Source: Candidatus Didemnitutus sp. (lineage in GTDB: Bacteria > Verrucomicrobiota > Verrucomicrobiia > Opitutales > Opitutaceae). Taken from it: a stretch of 38,412 bases of DNA. The stretch's first letter is position 1; the number at the start of each line of letters is the position of its first letter. The notes beneath the pieces are model-generated. The model was not told where the DNA came from. It worked only from the letters and a program-made list of their open reading frames with translations, and did not search any database. The stretch lies in contig JAMPXH010000030.1 of the NCBI GenBank assembly GCA_023701285.1, positions 1 through 38,412 of the forward strand. Reading direction: 5' to 3'. Below are positions 1 through 13,200 of this stretch, piece by piece. A program made the translations under genes and the position numbers.

Positions 1-1263
1 GCCGCGGCCGGAGCCATTACTGCCGGCGACCCAGACGCGGGCCTCGCCGGCGGACGCGGGCGTGCCGGTGATGGCACCAGTGACCGGATCGAGCGCGACA
101 CCGTCGGGCAGACGACCGCTGACGACCGTGAAGCCCGTGGGCGCGTTGGTGGCGGTGACCTGCACGCCGCTGAGGGCCGTGCCGGCCCGGCCGAGCACGA
201 TGGGCGAGCTGGTGATCACGGGCGCGTTCGGCGAGGCGTTGACCGTGACGGTGAGCGTGCCGACGGAGAGTCCGGCGCCGTTGGTGGCGGCGACGCCGAC
301 GACGCTGATGCCGGGCGCGGACGGCGTGCCGGTGATGGCGCCGGTGGCGGAGTCGAGCGCGAGGCCGTCGGGCAGGCCGCTGGCGGCGAAGCTCGCGGCG
401 GCGGGCGTCGTGGTGAGGGTGAAGGCGAACGGCGCACCGACGGTGGCGACGACCGAGGTCGCACTGGTGAAGCGCGGCGCGGTGGGCGCGGGATTCAGCG
501 TGAGCGTGACGACGGCGGTGGCGGAGCCGTCGGCGTTGGTCGCGCGGATCGCGAGCGGGAAGGTGCCGATCTCGGCCGAGGTGCCGGTGATCGCGCCGGT
601 CGAGGCGTTGAGCGACAGCCCGGCCGGCAACACCGAAGGCGAGCCGTCGGGCAGATTCACGAGGGCGTAGTTCGTGACGCCGGCGCCGAAGTTCGGCACG
701 TAGTTGAGCGCGGTGCCGGCGGTGGCGGCCACGCTGGGCGAGCCGGTGAACACGGGCGCATTGAGCGGCGCGAGGATGGAGAACGAGAGCACGGCCGAGC
801 TGCTGCCGGTGGCGTTCTGCGCCGTGAGGAGCGCGGTGTAGAAGCCGGCGAGGGTCGGCGTGCCGCTGATGACGTTGCCGGCGAGCGTGAGGCCCGGCGG
901 CAAGCCGACGGCGCCGTAAACCGTCGGCGCATTCGTGGCGGCGATGGTGTAGCTGAACGGCTGGCCGACGCGACCGCCGGTCGAGGCGGCACTGGTGATG
1001 ACCGGCGGCGGCGGCTGGACCGTGAGCCGCAGGACGCGCTGGTCCTGCCCGCTGACGTTGCTCGCGGTGAGCGTGATATCATACACGCCCGGCTGCGTGG
1101 GCACGCCGCTGAGCGTGCCGCTGGCCGCGGTGAACAAGAGACCGGGCGGGATCGGCGCGGCGACGAACGTGGCCGGGGTCTGGTTGGTCGTGATCTGATA
1201 CGAGAACGGCGCGTTCACCAACGCGGTGGCGGCGGACGGGCTGGTGATGAGCGGTGCGACCGG
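1..1263 (-). repeat. He_PIG (putative Ig) repeats at the visible C-terminal end of gene 1
   Basis: At least five units of about 80-90 residues occur, with the last cut by the window edge. Each begins APVITS-like and carries (L/V)PxGLxLxxxTGxIxGTPxxxG, for example LPDGLALDSATGAITGTP. This matches the putative-Ig / cadherin-like He_PIG family, usual in long secreted proteins. More copies may lie outside the window. Confidence 0.8.
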
Positions 1264-4200
1264 GTTCACGGTGAGCGCGACGCTGTCGCTCGTGACGGAG
1301 CCGGCGGCGTTGCGCACGACGACGCTGATCTGGCCGGCGTCGGCGAGCGTGAGGTTGGCGAGGCGCAGGCTGGGCGCGGTGGCGCCGGGGAGATCGAGGC
1401 CGTTACGGCGCCACTGGTAGGTCGGCGCAGGGATGCCCGTCGCGGTGACGCTGAACTCGGCGGTGCCGCCGACGACGACCGTGCGCGGCTGCGGCTGCGC
1501 CGTGAGGGCGACGCCGACGTTGAGCGTGAGCGTGGCGGTGCCGCTGGTGGCGGAGCCGAGCGCGTTGACGGCGGTGACGACGTAGTCGCCGGCGTCGGCC
1601 GCGGTGGCGGACGGGATGACGAGGATGGGCGAGTCGACGCCCTCGATCACGTTGCCGTTGTGCGTCCAGACATAGTCGACCGAGAAGGGCGACTCGGAGA
1701 CGACGGCCTTCAAGACGACGCGCGAGCCGGCGTTGGCCGTCTGGCTCTGCGGACCGGCGAGCACCGGAGCCCCGGCGGTCATGATGGTGCCGAAGTTGCC
1801 GACACCGACGACCTGCTCGCCGTGGAGCACGGTGTCGTTGAGCGGCTCGGCGGAGCCGGTGAAGCGGCCGGTCCACGTGAGGCCGTCGGTCGAGGTGTAG
1901 TATTGGTGGCCGTTGGCCGTGGCGATGAACCGGCCGGCGATGAAGTTCACCGAGGAGAGGTTTCCGTAGGTGAAGCGGACCGGGGTCCAGGCGGTGCCGT
2001 TGGTGGAGGTGGTCGCGAAACCGCCGCTGCCGACGGCCACGTAGATGCCGTTGCCGTGGGCGATGTCGTTGAGCGCAGAGCCGGAGCCGGCCAGTCGCAG
2101 GGTCCAGGCGGTGCCGTCGGTCGAGCCGACGATGCCGCCAATGCTGGTGACGGCGAGATAGCGGCCTCCGGCGATGACGAGCTTGCGGAGCTGGGTGGAG
2201 ACCGAGCTGCTGCTGGCCGTCCAGGCGGTGTTGTCGGTGGACGTGTAGATGTTGCTGTTCGCGCTGACGGCGACCCACTTCGCGCCGTCGTGGCGGATGC
2301 CGTTGAGGCTGGCGCCGTTCAGGCCGGTGCTGGCGACGTTGGTCCACGCGGAGCCATCAGTCGAGGAAAGCACGGTGCCGCCGTTGCCGACGGCGAGGAA
2401 GCGACCGTTGGCGTAGGTGACGTCGTTGAGGTTCTGCGTCGTGCCGGAGGCGCGATCGGTCCAGGTCGCGAGATCGGTGGTGCTGACGATGACGCCGCCA
2501 GCGCCGACCGCGACGACCGCGCTGCCGCTCGAGGCGACGCCGAGGAGGTTGGTGCCGTGACGCGGGCCGGTGATCTGGCTGGTCCAGGTGACGCTGTCGG
2601 CGGAGCCGAGCATGGCGCGGCCGGTGTTGCCCTGCTGGCCGACGACGATGTAGCGACCGTTGCCGAAGGCGGTGCTCTGGAGCACGCTCTGATTGCCGGC
2701 GGAGTTGCGGGCGGTCCAGAGGTTGCCGTCGAACGAGGTGAGGATCGTGCCGTTGGCGCCGGTGGCGACGAAGCGGCCGTTCACGAAGTCGATGCCGACG
2801 AGGTTCTGGGTGGTGCCGGAGTTGGCGTTGGCCCAGGTGGTGCCGTTGGTGGAGGTGACGATGACACCTCCCGCGCCGACGGCGACGAGGCGACCGGCGC
2901 CGTAAGCGAGGTTGCGCAGGCTCGCGGCGGGAGTCGCGGACCAAGTCCAGGTCTCGCCGTCGGCCGAGCTGTAGATGCGGCCGGTATCGGTCCCGATGGC
3001 GTGGAATTTGTTCAGCGTGTAGATGAGGCCGATGATCGTCTCGGTGACGCCCTGGCCGATGCTGCCCGGTGTCCAGGTGTGGCCGTCGGTGGAGCGGGCC
3101 GTGACGCCGCCGGTGCCGACCGCGACGAAGCGACCGCCGCCGTAGGTCATGTCCTGGAGCTGCGTGACGGCGCCGTCGAGGCCGGTGTCGCGCGAGGTCC
3201 AGATGCGGCCGTCGGTCGAGGTGATGATGAGATTGAGGCTGCCGAGGGCGACGTATTGGCCGTTCACGTAGCGGAAGCCGAAGAGGTTGTTCACTGCGGG
3301 GACGTGGCGCGTTTCCCAAGTGAGGCCGTCGTTGGAGACGAGCAGCGTGCCGCGGAGGCCGCCGACGATGAACTGGCCGTTGACGAAGGAGACGCGCGTG
3401 AGCCAGTTGCCGGCCGGGAACGGATTGCGCCAGCGCCAGCCCGCCTCGGGCGTGACGTAGATCGCATCGGCCGGCGTCGTGACGGTGGCGAGCGCATTCG
3501 CCACGGTGACGGAGTAGGCACCGGCGTCGGAGGGTTGCCAGTCCTGGAGGAACAACTGCTCACCGGTGGCGCCGGGGATGTCCTCGCCGTTGAACTTCCA
3601 CTGGAAGGTCATCGGGCGCGTGCCGGCGACGGGGAAGACTTGGAGGGCGGAATTCGAACCGGCCGGGAGCACCTGCGAACCGAAGGACGTGGAGATGTTG
3701 CCGAAGGCGCCGAAGGTCGGCGCGGACGGCGTGAATGCCACGGTCGCCGGCGCGGTGGCAATGGAGCCGAACGGCGAGCTCACGACGACGTGATAGCTGC
3801 CCGCGGTGCCGGCGTTGACGCCGTTGACGAAGAACGTGGACGAAGTCGCGCCTGCGATGGCGGTGCCGTTGCGATACCACTGGTAGCCGAGCGTGCCGGG
3901 GCCGCTGGCGTTGACGAAGAGCGTGAAGCCGCCGTTTTCGGCCACGGTGGCGCCGGCCGGCGGGGTGACGATCACGGGGGCAGCTGACACACCGGTGACG
4001 CGGTAGGTGGCGGGCAACGCATCGCCGGCAGTGCCCGGCGTGCCGAAGACGTAGAGTTGGTCGTTGGCCACGACCAGGTTCGCCGTCGCGACCGGCACGT
4101 CGCGGATGCCGAAGCCCGGGTTCCACGCGGTGTCGCGCGAACCGTCGGCGTTCAGCCGCAGCAAGCCCGGCGTCGCGAGGGTCTGCCCGTTGAAGGTCGT

Positions 4201-7200
4201 GAACCGGCCCGCGGCGTAGAGACGGCCGGCGGCATCGACCGTGAGCGCGCCCACATACGGTTGCGCATCGGTGGTGCCGGCCGCGATGCCGCTGCCGGTG
4301 AAGGTGGTGTCGAGCGTGCCGTTGGCGTTGAGCCGCACGAGGCCGCGCGGCACGCCGCCGAGCTGGAAGCGTCCGCCGACGTAGATCCTGCCATCGGGCA
4401 TCTGGACGGCGGCGCGCACGAGGTCGCCGGCGCTGTAGGTGCTGATCGGGAACTGGCCCGTGAAGCCCGTCGCCGGATCGGTCAGCACGCTCGTGAAGCC
4501 GGACGAAGGCGTGATCGTGCCGAAGGACGGCGCGGTGAACGTGGTGTCGAGCGTGCCGTCGGCGTTCAGGCGCTGGAGGCGGAGGTTGCCGTCGACCGCG
4601 GACACGACGATGAGCGCGCGGCCGTCGGGCAGGACTTGCGCGACGTTGAGGCCGCCGGTGCGGATCATCGTCACGGCGTTGTTGGTGTCGCGCTCGACGA
4701 TCGCGAACGACGAGAGGTTCGGCGCATAGGCGGTGTCGCGCGAGCCATCGGCGTTGAGGCGGAGGAGCGATTCGCCCGCGCCGCCGGAAAGGGCGACCTG
4801 CGCCGCCACCGTGCCCTGGGCGAGCAACAGACGGCCGCTGCCGCCGGCGTATGCCTGCGCGGTGCCGAGGTTGTAGTTGGCGGGCAACCGGGGAACGAAC
4901 GAGTTGTCCGTCGAGCCGTCCGCGTTGATCCGCAGGAGCGTCGCGTAGAAGGCGCCGTTCACGTTGCTGTTTTGCGACCAGATGACGTAGGTCTGGTCAC
5001 CCGCGGCGGGAGCGACGCTCGCGAAAGGCTGCGCGCGGGCGTAAGCCGGCGCCGCGGCCGGTGCCGCAAACTGATTGGCCGCGAGGGAGCCGGGGGCCGT
5101 GAATTGCGCGAGGCCCGCGAGCGTCGTGGCGCCGAAGCGGTTGAAGCCGCCGGCGAGCCAGACGCTGCCGGTGGAGAGGACGCGACCCGCGCTCGGATAC
5201 TGCACCCTGCCCCAGCCTCCGGTCTGGAAGGCGTGATTCGGCGCGCCGTTCGGATCGAAGCTGGCGATGCCGTTGCCCCAGATGGGTTGCGCGACCACCG
5301 CGCCCATCACCGTGGCGATGTCGGGCACGAAATAGCGGCCGTTGCTGCCGCGCTCGAGCCAGAAGGCCTCGCGATCGAAGGCTGCGCTGGCGAAGGAAGT
5401 GTCCGGCGCGCCGTTCGCCGTCACGCGCACGAGGCGGTCGCTGACGCCGATGAAGCTGTCGTCCGCGAGCATCACCAAATGGCGGAGACGCAGGCCGACG
5501 GCGGGATTGAACCCGAGCTGGCTGCGCAGCGGCTGGCCGTAGGTGGAGTCGAAGGTGCCGTCGGCGTTGAAGCGCACGGCCATGATCGGATCGGCACCGG
5601 AGCCGCGGCCCGTGTAGCGGAAATCACCGACGAAGACGGCGCGGCCGTCGGACTGGAGCGCGACGCTGCGGCCCTGCGATGAGAACCAGCCGGCCGGCAA
5701 AGAAGCGGCGTAGGCGCTGTCGAGCGTGCCATCGGCGTTGAGGCGCGCGACATTGCTGCGGGCCGTGCCGTTGATGGCGTTGAAGACGCCGGCGAGGTAG
5801 ATGCGACCTTGCGCATCCGTCACGGGCGGCCCGAAGAGCAGACCGGTGCTGTTGAGGAGAGCCGGCGCGAACGAGGCGTCGACGGTGCCGTTGGCGTTGA
5901 GCCGGTGCAGGCCCGGGGCGTTGGTCGCCAAAGCCCCGGCGGGCGCGTTGGCCTGGAGGTTGTCCGTGGCGACGACGAGCACCTTGCCGTCCGCCTGCGC
6001 GGTGATGAAGCGAATCGAGCGGGCGAAGAGCGGAGCCGCGAAGGTGCCGTCCACCGTGCCGTTGCTGTTCACGCGGATGACCGTGGTGGCATCGCCGGCG
6101 GCGACCGCGACGAGGACTTGGCCGTTCGCCAGCGGCGCGACGTGCATCGCGCGGCGGTAGCGGGCATCGAGTTTGAAGGTCGTATCGACATGGCCGGTGG
6201 CTTCGTCAAAGCGCACCAAGGCGCCGCGGAAGCGGCCGCCCACCCAGTCCGGGTTGCGGTCCTGGACCGACCACGGGACGTAGAGCCTGCCCGCGCCATC
6301 GGCCACGATCCGGGCCGGGCTGTGCTCGGTGCCGTATTCCGTGAATTGCTGCCAGAGCGCATTGTCCGTCGGCAGCACGGTGAGCGTGGCCACTTGGCTG
6401 AAGAGCGCACCGACCGCATCGGTGACGCGGACGGAGTAGCCGGCGCCGTCGTCGTTGAGCGACACCGCCGTGAGGGCTAGCGTTGCCGCATTCGCCCCGG
6501 CGAGGGGCTGGCCGTTGCGATGCCACTGGTAACTGAGCGGTGCGGTGCCGGTCGCGCCGACGACGAGCTGCACGTTGGAACCGGCCGAGACGCGGCGCGC
6601 CACGGGCTGGTCCACGATGCTCGGTCCGGTGGAGGCAACGGGCCCGACGCGCACGCCGGACACCGTCTCGCCGGCATCGGCAAAGGTGAAGATCCTGCGG
6701 TCGGCCGAAAGCACGAGCATCGGCACGCTGTCCGAATGGGACAGGCCCCACTCGCCGTTGTAATCGGCGGTGGCCTGCGCCGTCAGGGCGCCGGTGCTGG
6801 CGTTCCAAGTGAAGGTGCCGGACTCCAGTCCGTCGCGACCGCTGCTGTCGTCCTGCGGGCCGTCATCGGCGAGCAGGTAGGTGCCATCGGGGAAGAACAC
6901 GACCGCGGAGGATTGATCCGCGACGGTGGGATCGCCGACCACCCAGCCGCCCGTGAGCGTGCCGGGGGCGCCGAGGACGCGGGCCAACTGGATGTCGCCC
7001 TCACCGGGAATCGTGGCGGTGGCCACGTCGCCGGAGATGCGCACGGTGATGTCGTTGCGACCGTTCGCATCGGAGAGGCCGATGTCGCCGTTCGTGTCGG
7101 TGAGCGTGACGATGCGCAGTTCACCCGACGCGGGATTCCACGTGTAGGTGCCGCGTTCGAAGCCCGGCTGGGCGCCTTGCGCGATGTCCGCGGCGCTGGC

Positions 7201-10200
7201 GGTCTCCATATGGTAGTAGATGCCTTCGGGCAGGAAGAGGAGGACGGCATCGTTCACGCGCCACGTGCCGACGATGGCTTGGCCGGCGGCGGAGCGCGGG
7301 AGCGCGTTGTAGTTGGCGAGGAAACCGGCGGGCAGCTCGGCGACGAAGCCCTCGTTCACGCCGCGGTGGAGACCGCTGCCGAACACGAGCCGGCCATCCG
7401 GCGAGACGCCGAGCGCGCCGTCGAGCTTCCACTCGGCGAGATTCACGCCACCGGCGGCCAGTGCGCTGTGCAGGTGGAACCAGCCGTAGGCATTGCGGAA
7501 GTAGGTGTAGGAGCTGCCGCTGGTCAGGTTGGAGAAATAGGTCACGGCCACGGCGCCGTCCGCGGTGAGGCCGCCGAAGTTGGCCGGGCCCCAGGCGCTG
7601 TTGGGTGTGCCGAGGCGGCGGATCTGGCCGTTGACGGCGTTGTGGATCGCGAGCTCACCGCGCGAGGCGAACTGACTGTCGGCCGCGACGAGCGTTTGGT
7701 TGCCGTCGCTGGTGACAGCGAGCGCGCCGTTCCACGTGCCACCAGCGAGCAGCGGGAGGAGCGTGGTGGTGGCGTTGGCGTGCGTGTAACGGAAGGCACG
7801 GTTGCCAGGGACCGCCCAGGCGAAGTTGGTCTGGGTCGGATTGCTCGTGGTGCCGACGGCGACCGCGCCGTTGCTCGCGATGCCGCGGCCGGCGACGCTG
7901 CTCTCGGTGAACTCCGCGGCGGCGGCGGGCAGGAAGGTCATGGACGGACCGGCGACTTCGAAGCGCACGGCCTGGTTCACGCCGTTGGGGTTGGTGGCGA
8001 AGCCGTAAAGCACCGCGCCGTCCTCGCTGATCGCATTGGCCGCGCTGAAGCCGGAGACGCCACCGAGGCCGCCGAGATTCAAATTGGTCAAACCGTTCCG
8101 CGTGACGCGCACGGCATGGCGCAGCGAGCCGGTGTTCGCCCGGGCGCGGCTGGCGATGGAGGCGCCGTCGCGCGTGACCGCGGACGCCGTGATGAAGCTG
8201 GTCGCCGTGGTGTTGGCCACGAGATTGGGCAGGGCGACCAAGCCTTGGTCGGAAGTCCACAACACCGCCGTGTCGAAGACCGTGGAACCGGGATTGGCCG
8301 AAGCCGTGCCGACCGCGACGAGCGTGCCGCCCACGCGCGTCGCATCGCGCACCTGGCTGAGCGTCGCACCGCCGGAAAGGTCGCCGATGCCCGTGAGCGT
8401 GGCGAGCAACCCGGTGGTGTCGATGGTGGCGGCCGTGCTGGTGAAAGTCTGCCCGCCGGAAGCGGTCACCACGACATCGTAGGAACCGCCGTCAGCCGCG
8501 ATCGGGCTGGGGATGACGAAGGTGGAGCCGGTCGCACCGGGGACGTTCACCCCGTTGCGGCGCCATTGGTAAGTGTAGGGGCCGGGGCCGGCGACGCCGA
8601 CGAAGAGTTGCAGCGACTGGCCGGGCACGAGGCTCTGGGCCAGCGGCTGCGCGGTGATGCCGCTGGCGTTGGGTTCCGCGAGGCTGACGACGCGGAACGG
8701 CGTCGGCAGCGTGTCGGTGGCCGTGCCGACGGAAGAGCCGAACAGGTAGAGTTGATCGCCGACGATGCGGAGCTGGACCGTGAGCGTGGGATTTTCGGCG
8801 ATGCGGAGGCCCGGGTTCCATGCGCTGTCGAGCGTGCCATCCGGATGCAGGCGGCAGAGTCCGGCGACCGGCGTGCCGTTGTAGGAATCGAAGCGTCCGG
8901 CGAGGTAGATGCGGCCGGCCGCGTCCTGTTCGAGGGAGACGATGACCGGGGCATCCGCGCCGGACTTGGCGATGCCCGCACCGCCGGGATTGAAGGTGGT
9001 GTCGAGCGTGCCGTCCGGACGCAGGCGGAGCAGGCCCTTGGGCTGACCGGCGAGCGTGGCGGCGACATAGACGCGGCCGTCGGCCATCTGGCGCACCGCG
9101 CTGATGATGCCGCTGGCGGTGGAAGTGGAGATCGGCCACTGCGCCGAGGTGTTCGTGACCGGGTCGAAGGTGACCGGGGTGAAGCCGCTGGAGACCGCCA
9201 CGCTGCCGAAGCTCGGCGGCGTGAACGAGGCATCGAGTTCGCCGGTGGAGAGCAAGCGCTGCAGGCGCAGGTTGCCGTCCACCGCGGCGATCGTGACGAG
9301 GATGCGCCCGTCAGGGAGGATCTGGTTGACGGTCAGGCCGCCGGTGCGGATGGCCGTGACGGTGTTGTTGGCGCCGCGTTCGACGATGGCGAAGGAGGAA
9401 AGATTCGGGTTGAAGCCTTCATCGCGGGAACCGTCCGCGCGCAGGCGCAGGAGGGCGCTGCCGGCATTGCCCGCGAGGGCGGCGCCGGCGCTGACCGAGG
9501 ATTGCGAGAGGACGAGCTTGCCGTCGGGCGAGGCGTGGAGCGTCGTGGAGCCGCCGAGGCCATAGCCGGCGGGCAACTCGGGCACGAAGGAGGCATCCAC
9601 CGTGCCGTCGGCCGCGAGGCGTTGGAGGACTTGGAACGCGCTGTTGTTCGTGTTGGCCGCGTTCATGAAGGCCACGAAGACGCGGTCGCCGCCCGCGCTG
9701 GCGATGGACGAGAAGGGCTGGAGCCGGGCGCCGAGCGGCGCGCCGGCGGGGAAGTTCGCCTGCGTGCCCGTGAGCTGGCCGGCGGCGGAGAACTGCGCGA
9801 GGCCGGGCAGCGGCGCGCTACCGTAGCGATTGAACACGCCCGCGAGCCAGACGCGGCCGTCCGGCAGCGCGACACCGTTGCTGGTGCGGGTGGAGCGACC
9901 CCAGCCGCCGGTCTGGAAGCTGGTCACCGGAGCGCCGGAGGCCGAGAACACGGCGAGGCCGTTGTGCCACACGGGAAGGACGCTCGCAGCACCGTTCACG
10001 CCGGCGAGGTCGGGCACGTAGATCTGGCCGACGAGGCCGACCGCGAGCCAGAAGGTTTCGCGCGTGAACGTGGAGGCGGTGAAGGTGGTATCGAGCGCGC
10101 CGTTGGCGGTGAGGCGCACGAGGCGGTTGCTCACGGCGACCATGCGATCGTCGGGGAGAAGCTCCAGCCAGCGCAGGCGCAGGCCGGTGCCGAAGCCGAG

Positions 10201-13200
10201 CTGGGAGCGCAGCGGTTGCGCGAAGGTGGAGTCGAAGGTGCCGTCGGTGTTGAAGCGCACGGCCATGATGGAGTCCGCCGTCGTGCCGCGGGTCGTGTAA
10301 CGGAAATCACCGAAGAACACGGCGCGTCCGTCCGATTGCAGCACGACGCCGCGGCCCTGGGTGGAATTGAATCCCGCCGGGACATCGTTGGCGTAGGTGG
10401 TTTCGAGGGTGCCGTCGGCACTGAGCCGGGCGATATTCTGACGCGGGGTGCCGTTGATGGAGCTGAACGCGCCGCCGAGGTAAATGCGGCCCTGGAGGTC
10501 CACCACCGGCGGACCGAAAACATTCCCGAACGGCGCGTTCAGCGCCACCGGGGTGAAGGAGGCGTCGAGGCTGCCGTCGTTGAGCAGGCGGTAGATCGTC
10601 GGGGCCGCGAGCGCGAGCGCGTTGGCGGGCGGGTTGAGCTGCAGGTTGTCGGTCGCCGCCACGAGCACCTTGCCATCCGGCTGGAGCGTGACGAAGCGCA
10701 CACCGCGGGCGAAGGCCGGGGAAGTGAACGACGTGTCGGTCGAGCCGTTGGCGTTCAGGCGGACGACGCGATGGACATCGCCGATCGAGACGCCGGCGAC
10801 GATGCGGCCGTCGGTTTGCCGGGCGAGGTGGCGGACGGCGGCGATGGCGGGATCGACGCGGAAGCCCGTGTCCAGTGTGCCATCGGATTCGTTGAGCCGG
10901 GCGAGCGGCCCCGCGAGGCGGCCCCGCACCATGTCGGGGATCAACGCATTCACGGTCCAAGGGAAATAAAGTTTGCCCGCGCCGTCGCTGAAGATGCGCG
11001 CCGGGGAATTTTCCGTGCTCACCTCGCTGAAGGCCTGCCAGAGCACCGGATCGGCCGGCACGATGCTCACAAACGCCTCCTGCGAGGTCGCGGTGCCGCC
11101 GAAGCTGGTGACGCGCACGCTGTAGCCGCCGGCGTCGTTGGCCGTGACGGAGGGAATCTCGAAGTCCGCGGAGTTCGCGCGGGGAATATCCTGGCCGTCC
11201 TTCATCCACTGGTAAGTCACGGCGGTGTTGACGCCGACGCGCAGCACCAAGCGGCCGCCTTGCACCACGGTGGCGTCGGCGGGCTGGTCGAGGACGACCG
11301 GAGCCGGCGAAGAAGACGAGAGCGTCGCCGGGTTGCTCGTCACCTGCCCTTGGGCGGTGGTGACGCGGACGGTGTAGTCGCCGAGGTCGGACGCCTGCAG
11401 ATTGGTGAGGCGCAGCGTCGAGGAAGTGGCTCCGGCGAGGGCGGTGCCGTTGCGGAACCACTGATAGGCGGCCTGCAAGCCGGGCTGCACCGCGACAGTG
11501 AACGTGGCCGTGCCACCGGACTGGCCGCTGACGTTCACGGGCGGCGTGACGATGCTCGGCGCGACTGAAGCGACGAGGCGGTTGAGGCCGGACGGGAAGC
11601 CCGACGGAGAACCGAAGCCGCCGGCGAGCACGACTTCACCGCTCGGACCGAATTCGATGCCCACGCCGCCGCCGAGGTATTGGCGATAGGCGAGGTCCGA
11701 CGCGAATGTGGTGTCCACCGTGCCGTTGGCATTCAGGCGCACGAGGCCCGGCGCCGCGACGCCGGCAAAGGTATCGAACACGCCCGCGACCCAGATCCTG
11801 CCGTCGGGAGCGACGGAGATCGTCTGGACGAGCGGATTGCGGTGGGACAAGCGGCGGAGCTCGGGACCGGAGCCCACGGAGAATGACGTGTCGATCGCGC
11901 CGGTGTTGGTGAGCCGGGCGATGCCGGGCAGCGAGACGCCCGCGAGGTTCGTGAAGGCGCCGTAGACGATCACGCCGCCGTCGGGCTGCGGCACCGCACC
12001 GGAGAAGGGCGAGCCGCCGACTTGGCGCAGGGTCCATTGCGCGGAGACATTGCGCGCCGGGTCCAAGGTGACCGGCGTGACGCCGAGCGTCGTGGACCAT
12101 GAGAGCGGCGCGACATTGAAGGTCGAATCGATCGTGCCGTCGGTGTTCACCCGCAACAGGGTGACCGGCAGGCCGGCGGCACCGGCGGGATAGTTGGCGC
12201 TGCCCGGGAGCGTCGCCACGACGAGCGCGCGGCCGTCGGGATAATGCGCGATGACACGGAATTGCCCGAGCACGATCTCGGTGATGGCGTTGCTGGGATT
12301 GCGGTAAACCTGGCCGAAGGAGGAGGAGCCGAGGCCGGTGAAGCCGGCATCGATCGCGCCGTCCACCGTGAGGCGCTGCATGACGACGCGGTTATTGAGC
12401 AGATCGGCCGCCGCGAGACCCCACGCAAGGATGCGGTTGTCGGGCAGCACGCGCACGTTCGCGGAGATGGCGCCGGCCGCGAGGGCGAAACTGCTGTCGA
12501 GCGTGCCGTCGGCGTTGAAGCGCGCGAGCGAGTTGGTGAGATTCGTCTGGTAGGTGCCGCGCAGGACGCTGGCGAGGATGCGACCGTCGCTCAGCACGCT
12601 GGCGGAGCCGACGCTGTAGAGATTGCTGATCCCGGCGAAGGAGAAGGCCTCGAGGGCGCCGCCGGGGGTGAAGCGCGCCGCGCCGGTCCGCGGGGTGGCG
12701 GTCGAGCCGACGGCATCGAAGTTGCCGAACGCGAGGATGCGTCCGTCGGGCTGGACATGGATGTTGCCGGGGTAGACCAGCGTGCTGAAACGTCCGGGCG
12801 CGAAGGCCGGATCGAGCTGGCCGTTGGCGGTGAAGCGCACCGGGCCGCTGAGCGTCGTGCCGTTGAGGGTGGTGCCGAACTCCGGCGGCAGGTAAACCCG
12901 GCCGTCGGCGAGCGTGTCGATCCAGAAGGGTTCCTGGTTGAAGGTCGGGGCGGCGAAATTGCCGTCCACCGTGCCGTCGGCGTTGAAGCGCACGAGCTTG
13001 GTGGAGACGACGGTGAACTGGTCGTTCGGCAGCATGTTCAGCAGGCGCACGCGCGTGCCGTTGGCGGGGTTGGTGCCGGTGGCGTCGTCGCCCACGAGGG
13101 TGAAGCCGGCATCGAGCGTGCCATCGGTGTTGAGGCGGACGACCGGACGGGAAACTCCGTTCACGGTGAGCGTGCCGCCCGCGACGAGGACCTTGTCGGC

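Noticed and set aside
6520-11568. Very long plus-strand open frame (1682 codons), with similar ones at 1660..3987, 4057..5682, 12244..14388, 25502..30115 and 32921..36235
   Set aside because: They lie antisense to coherent repeat proteins. Their products are low-complexity Ala/Gly/Arg/Val/Asp/Glu/His-rich and show no domains. High G+C coding sequence commonly leaves the opposite frame open.
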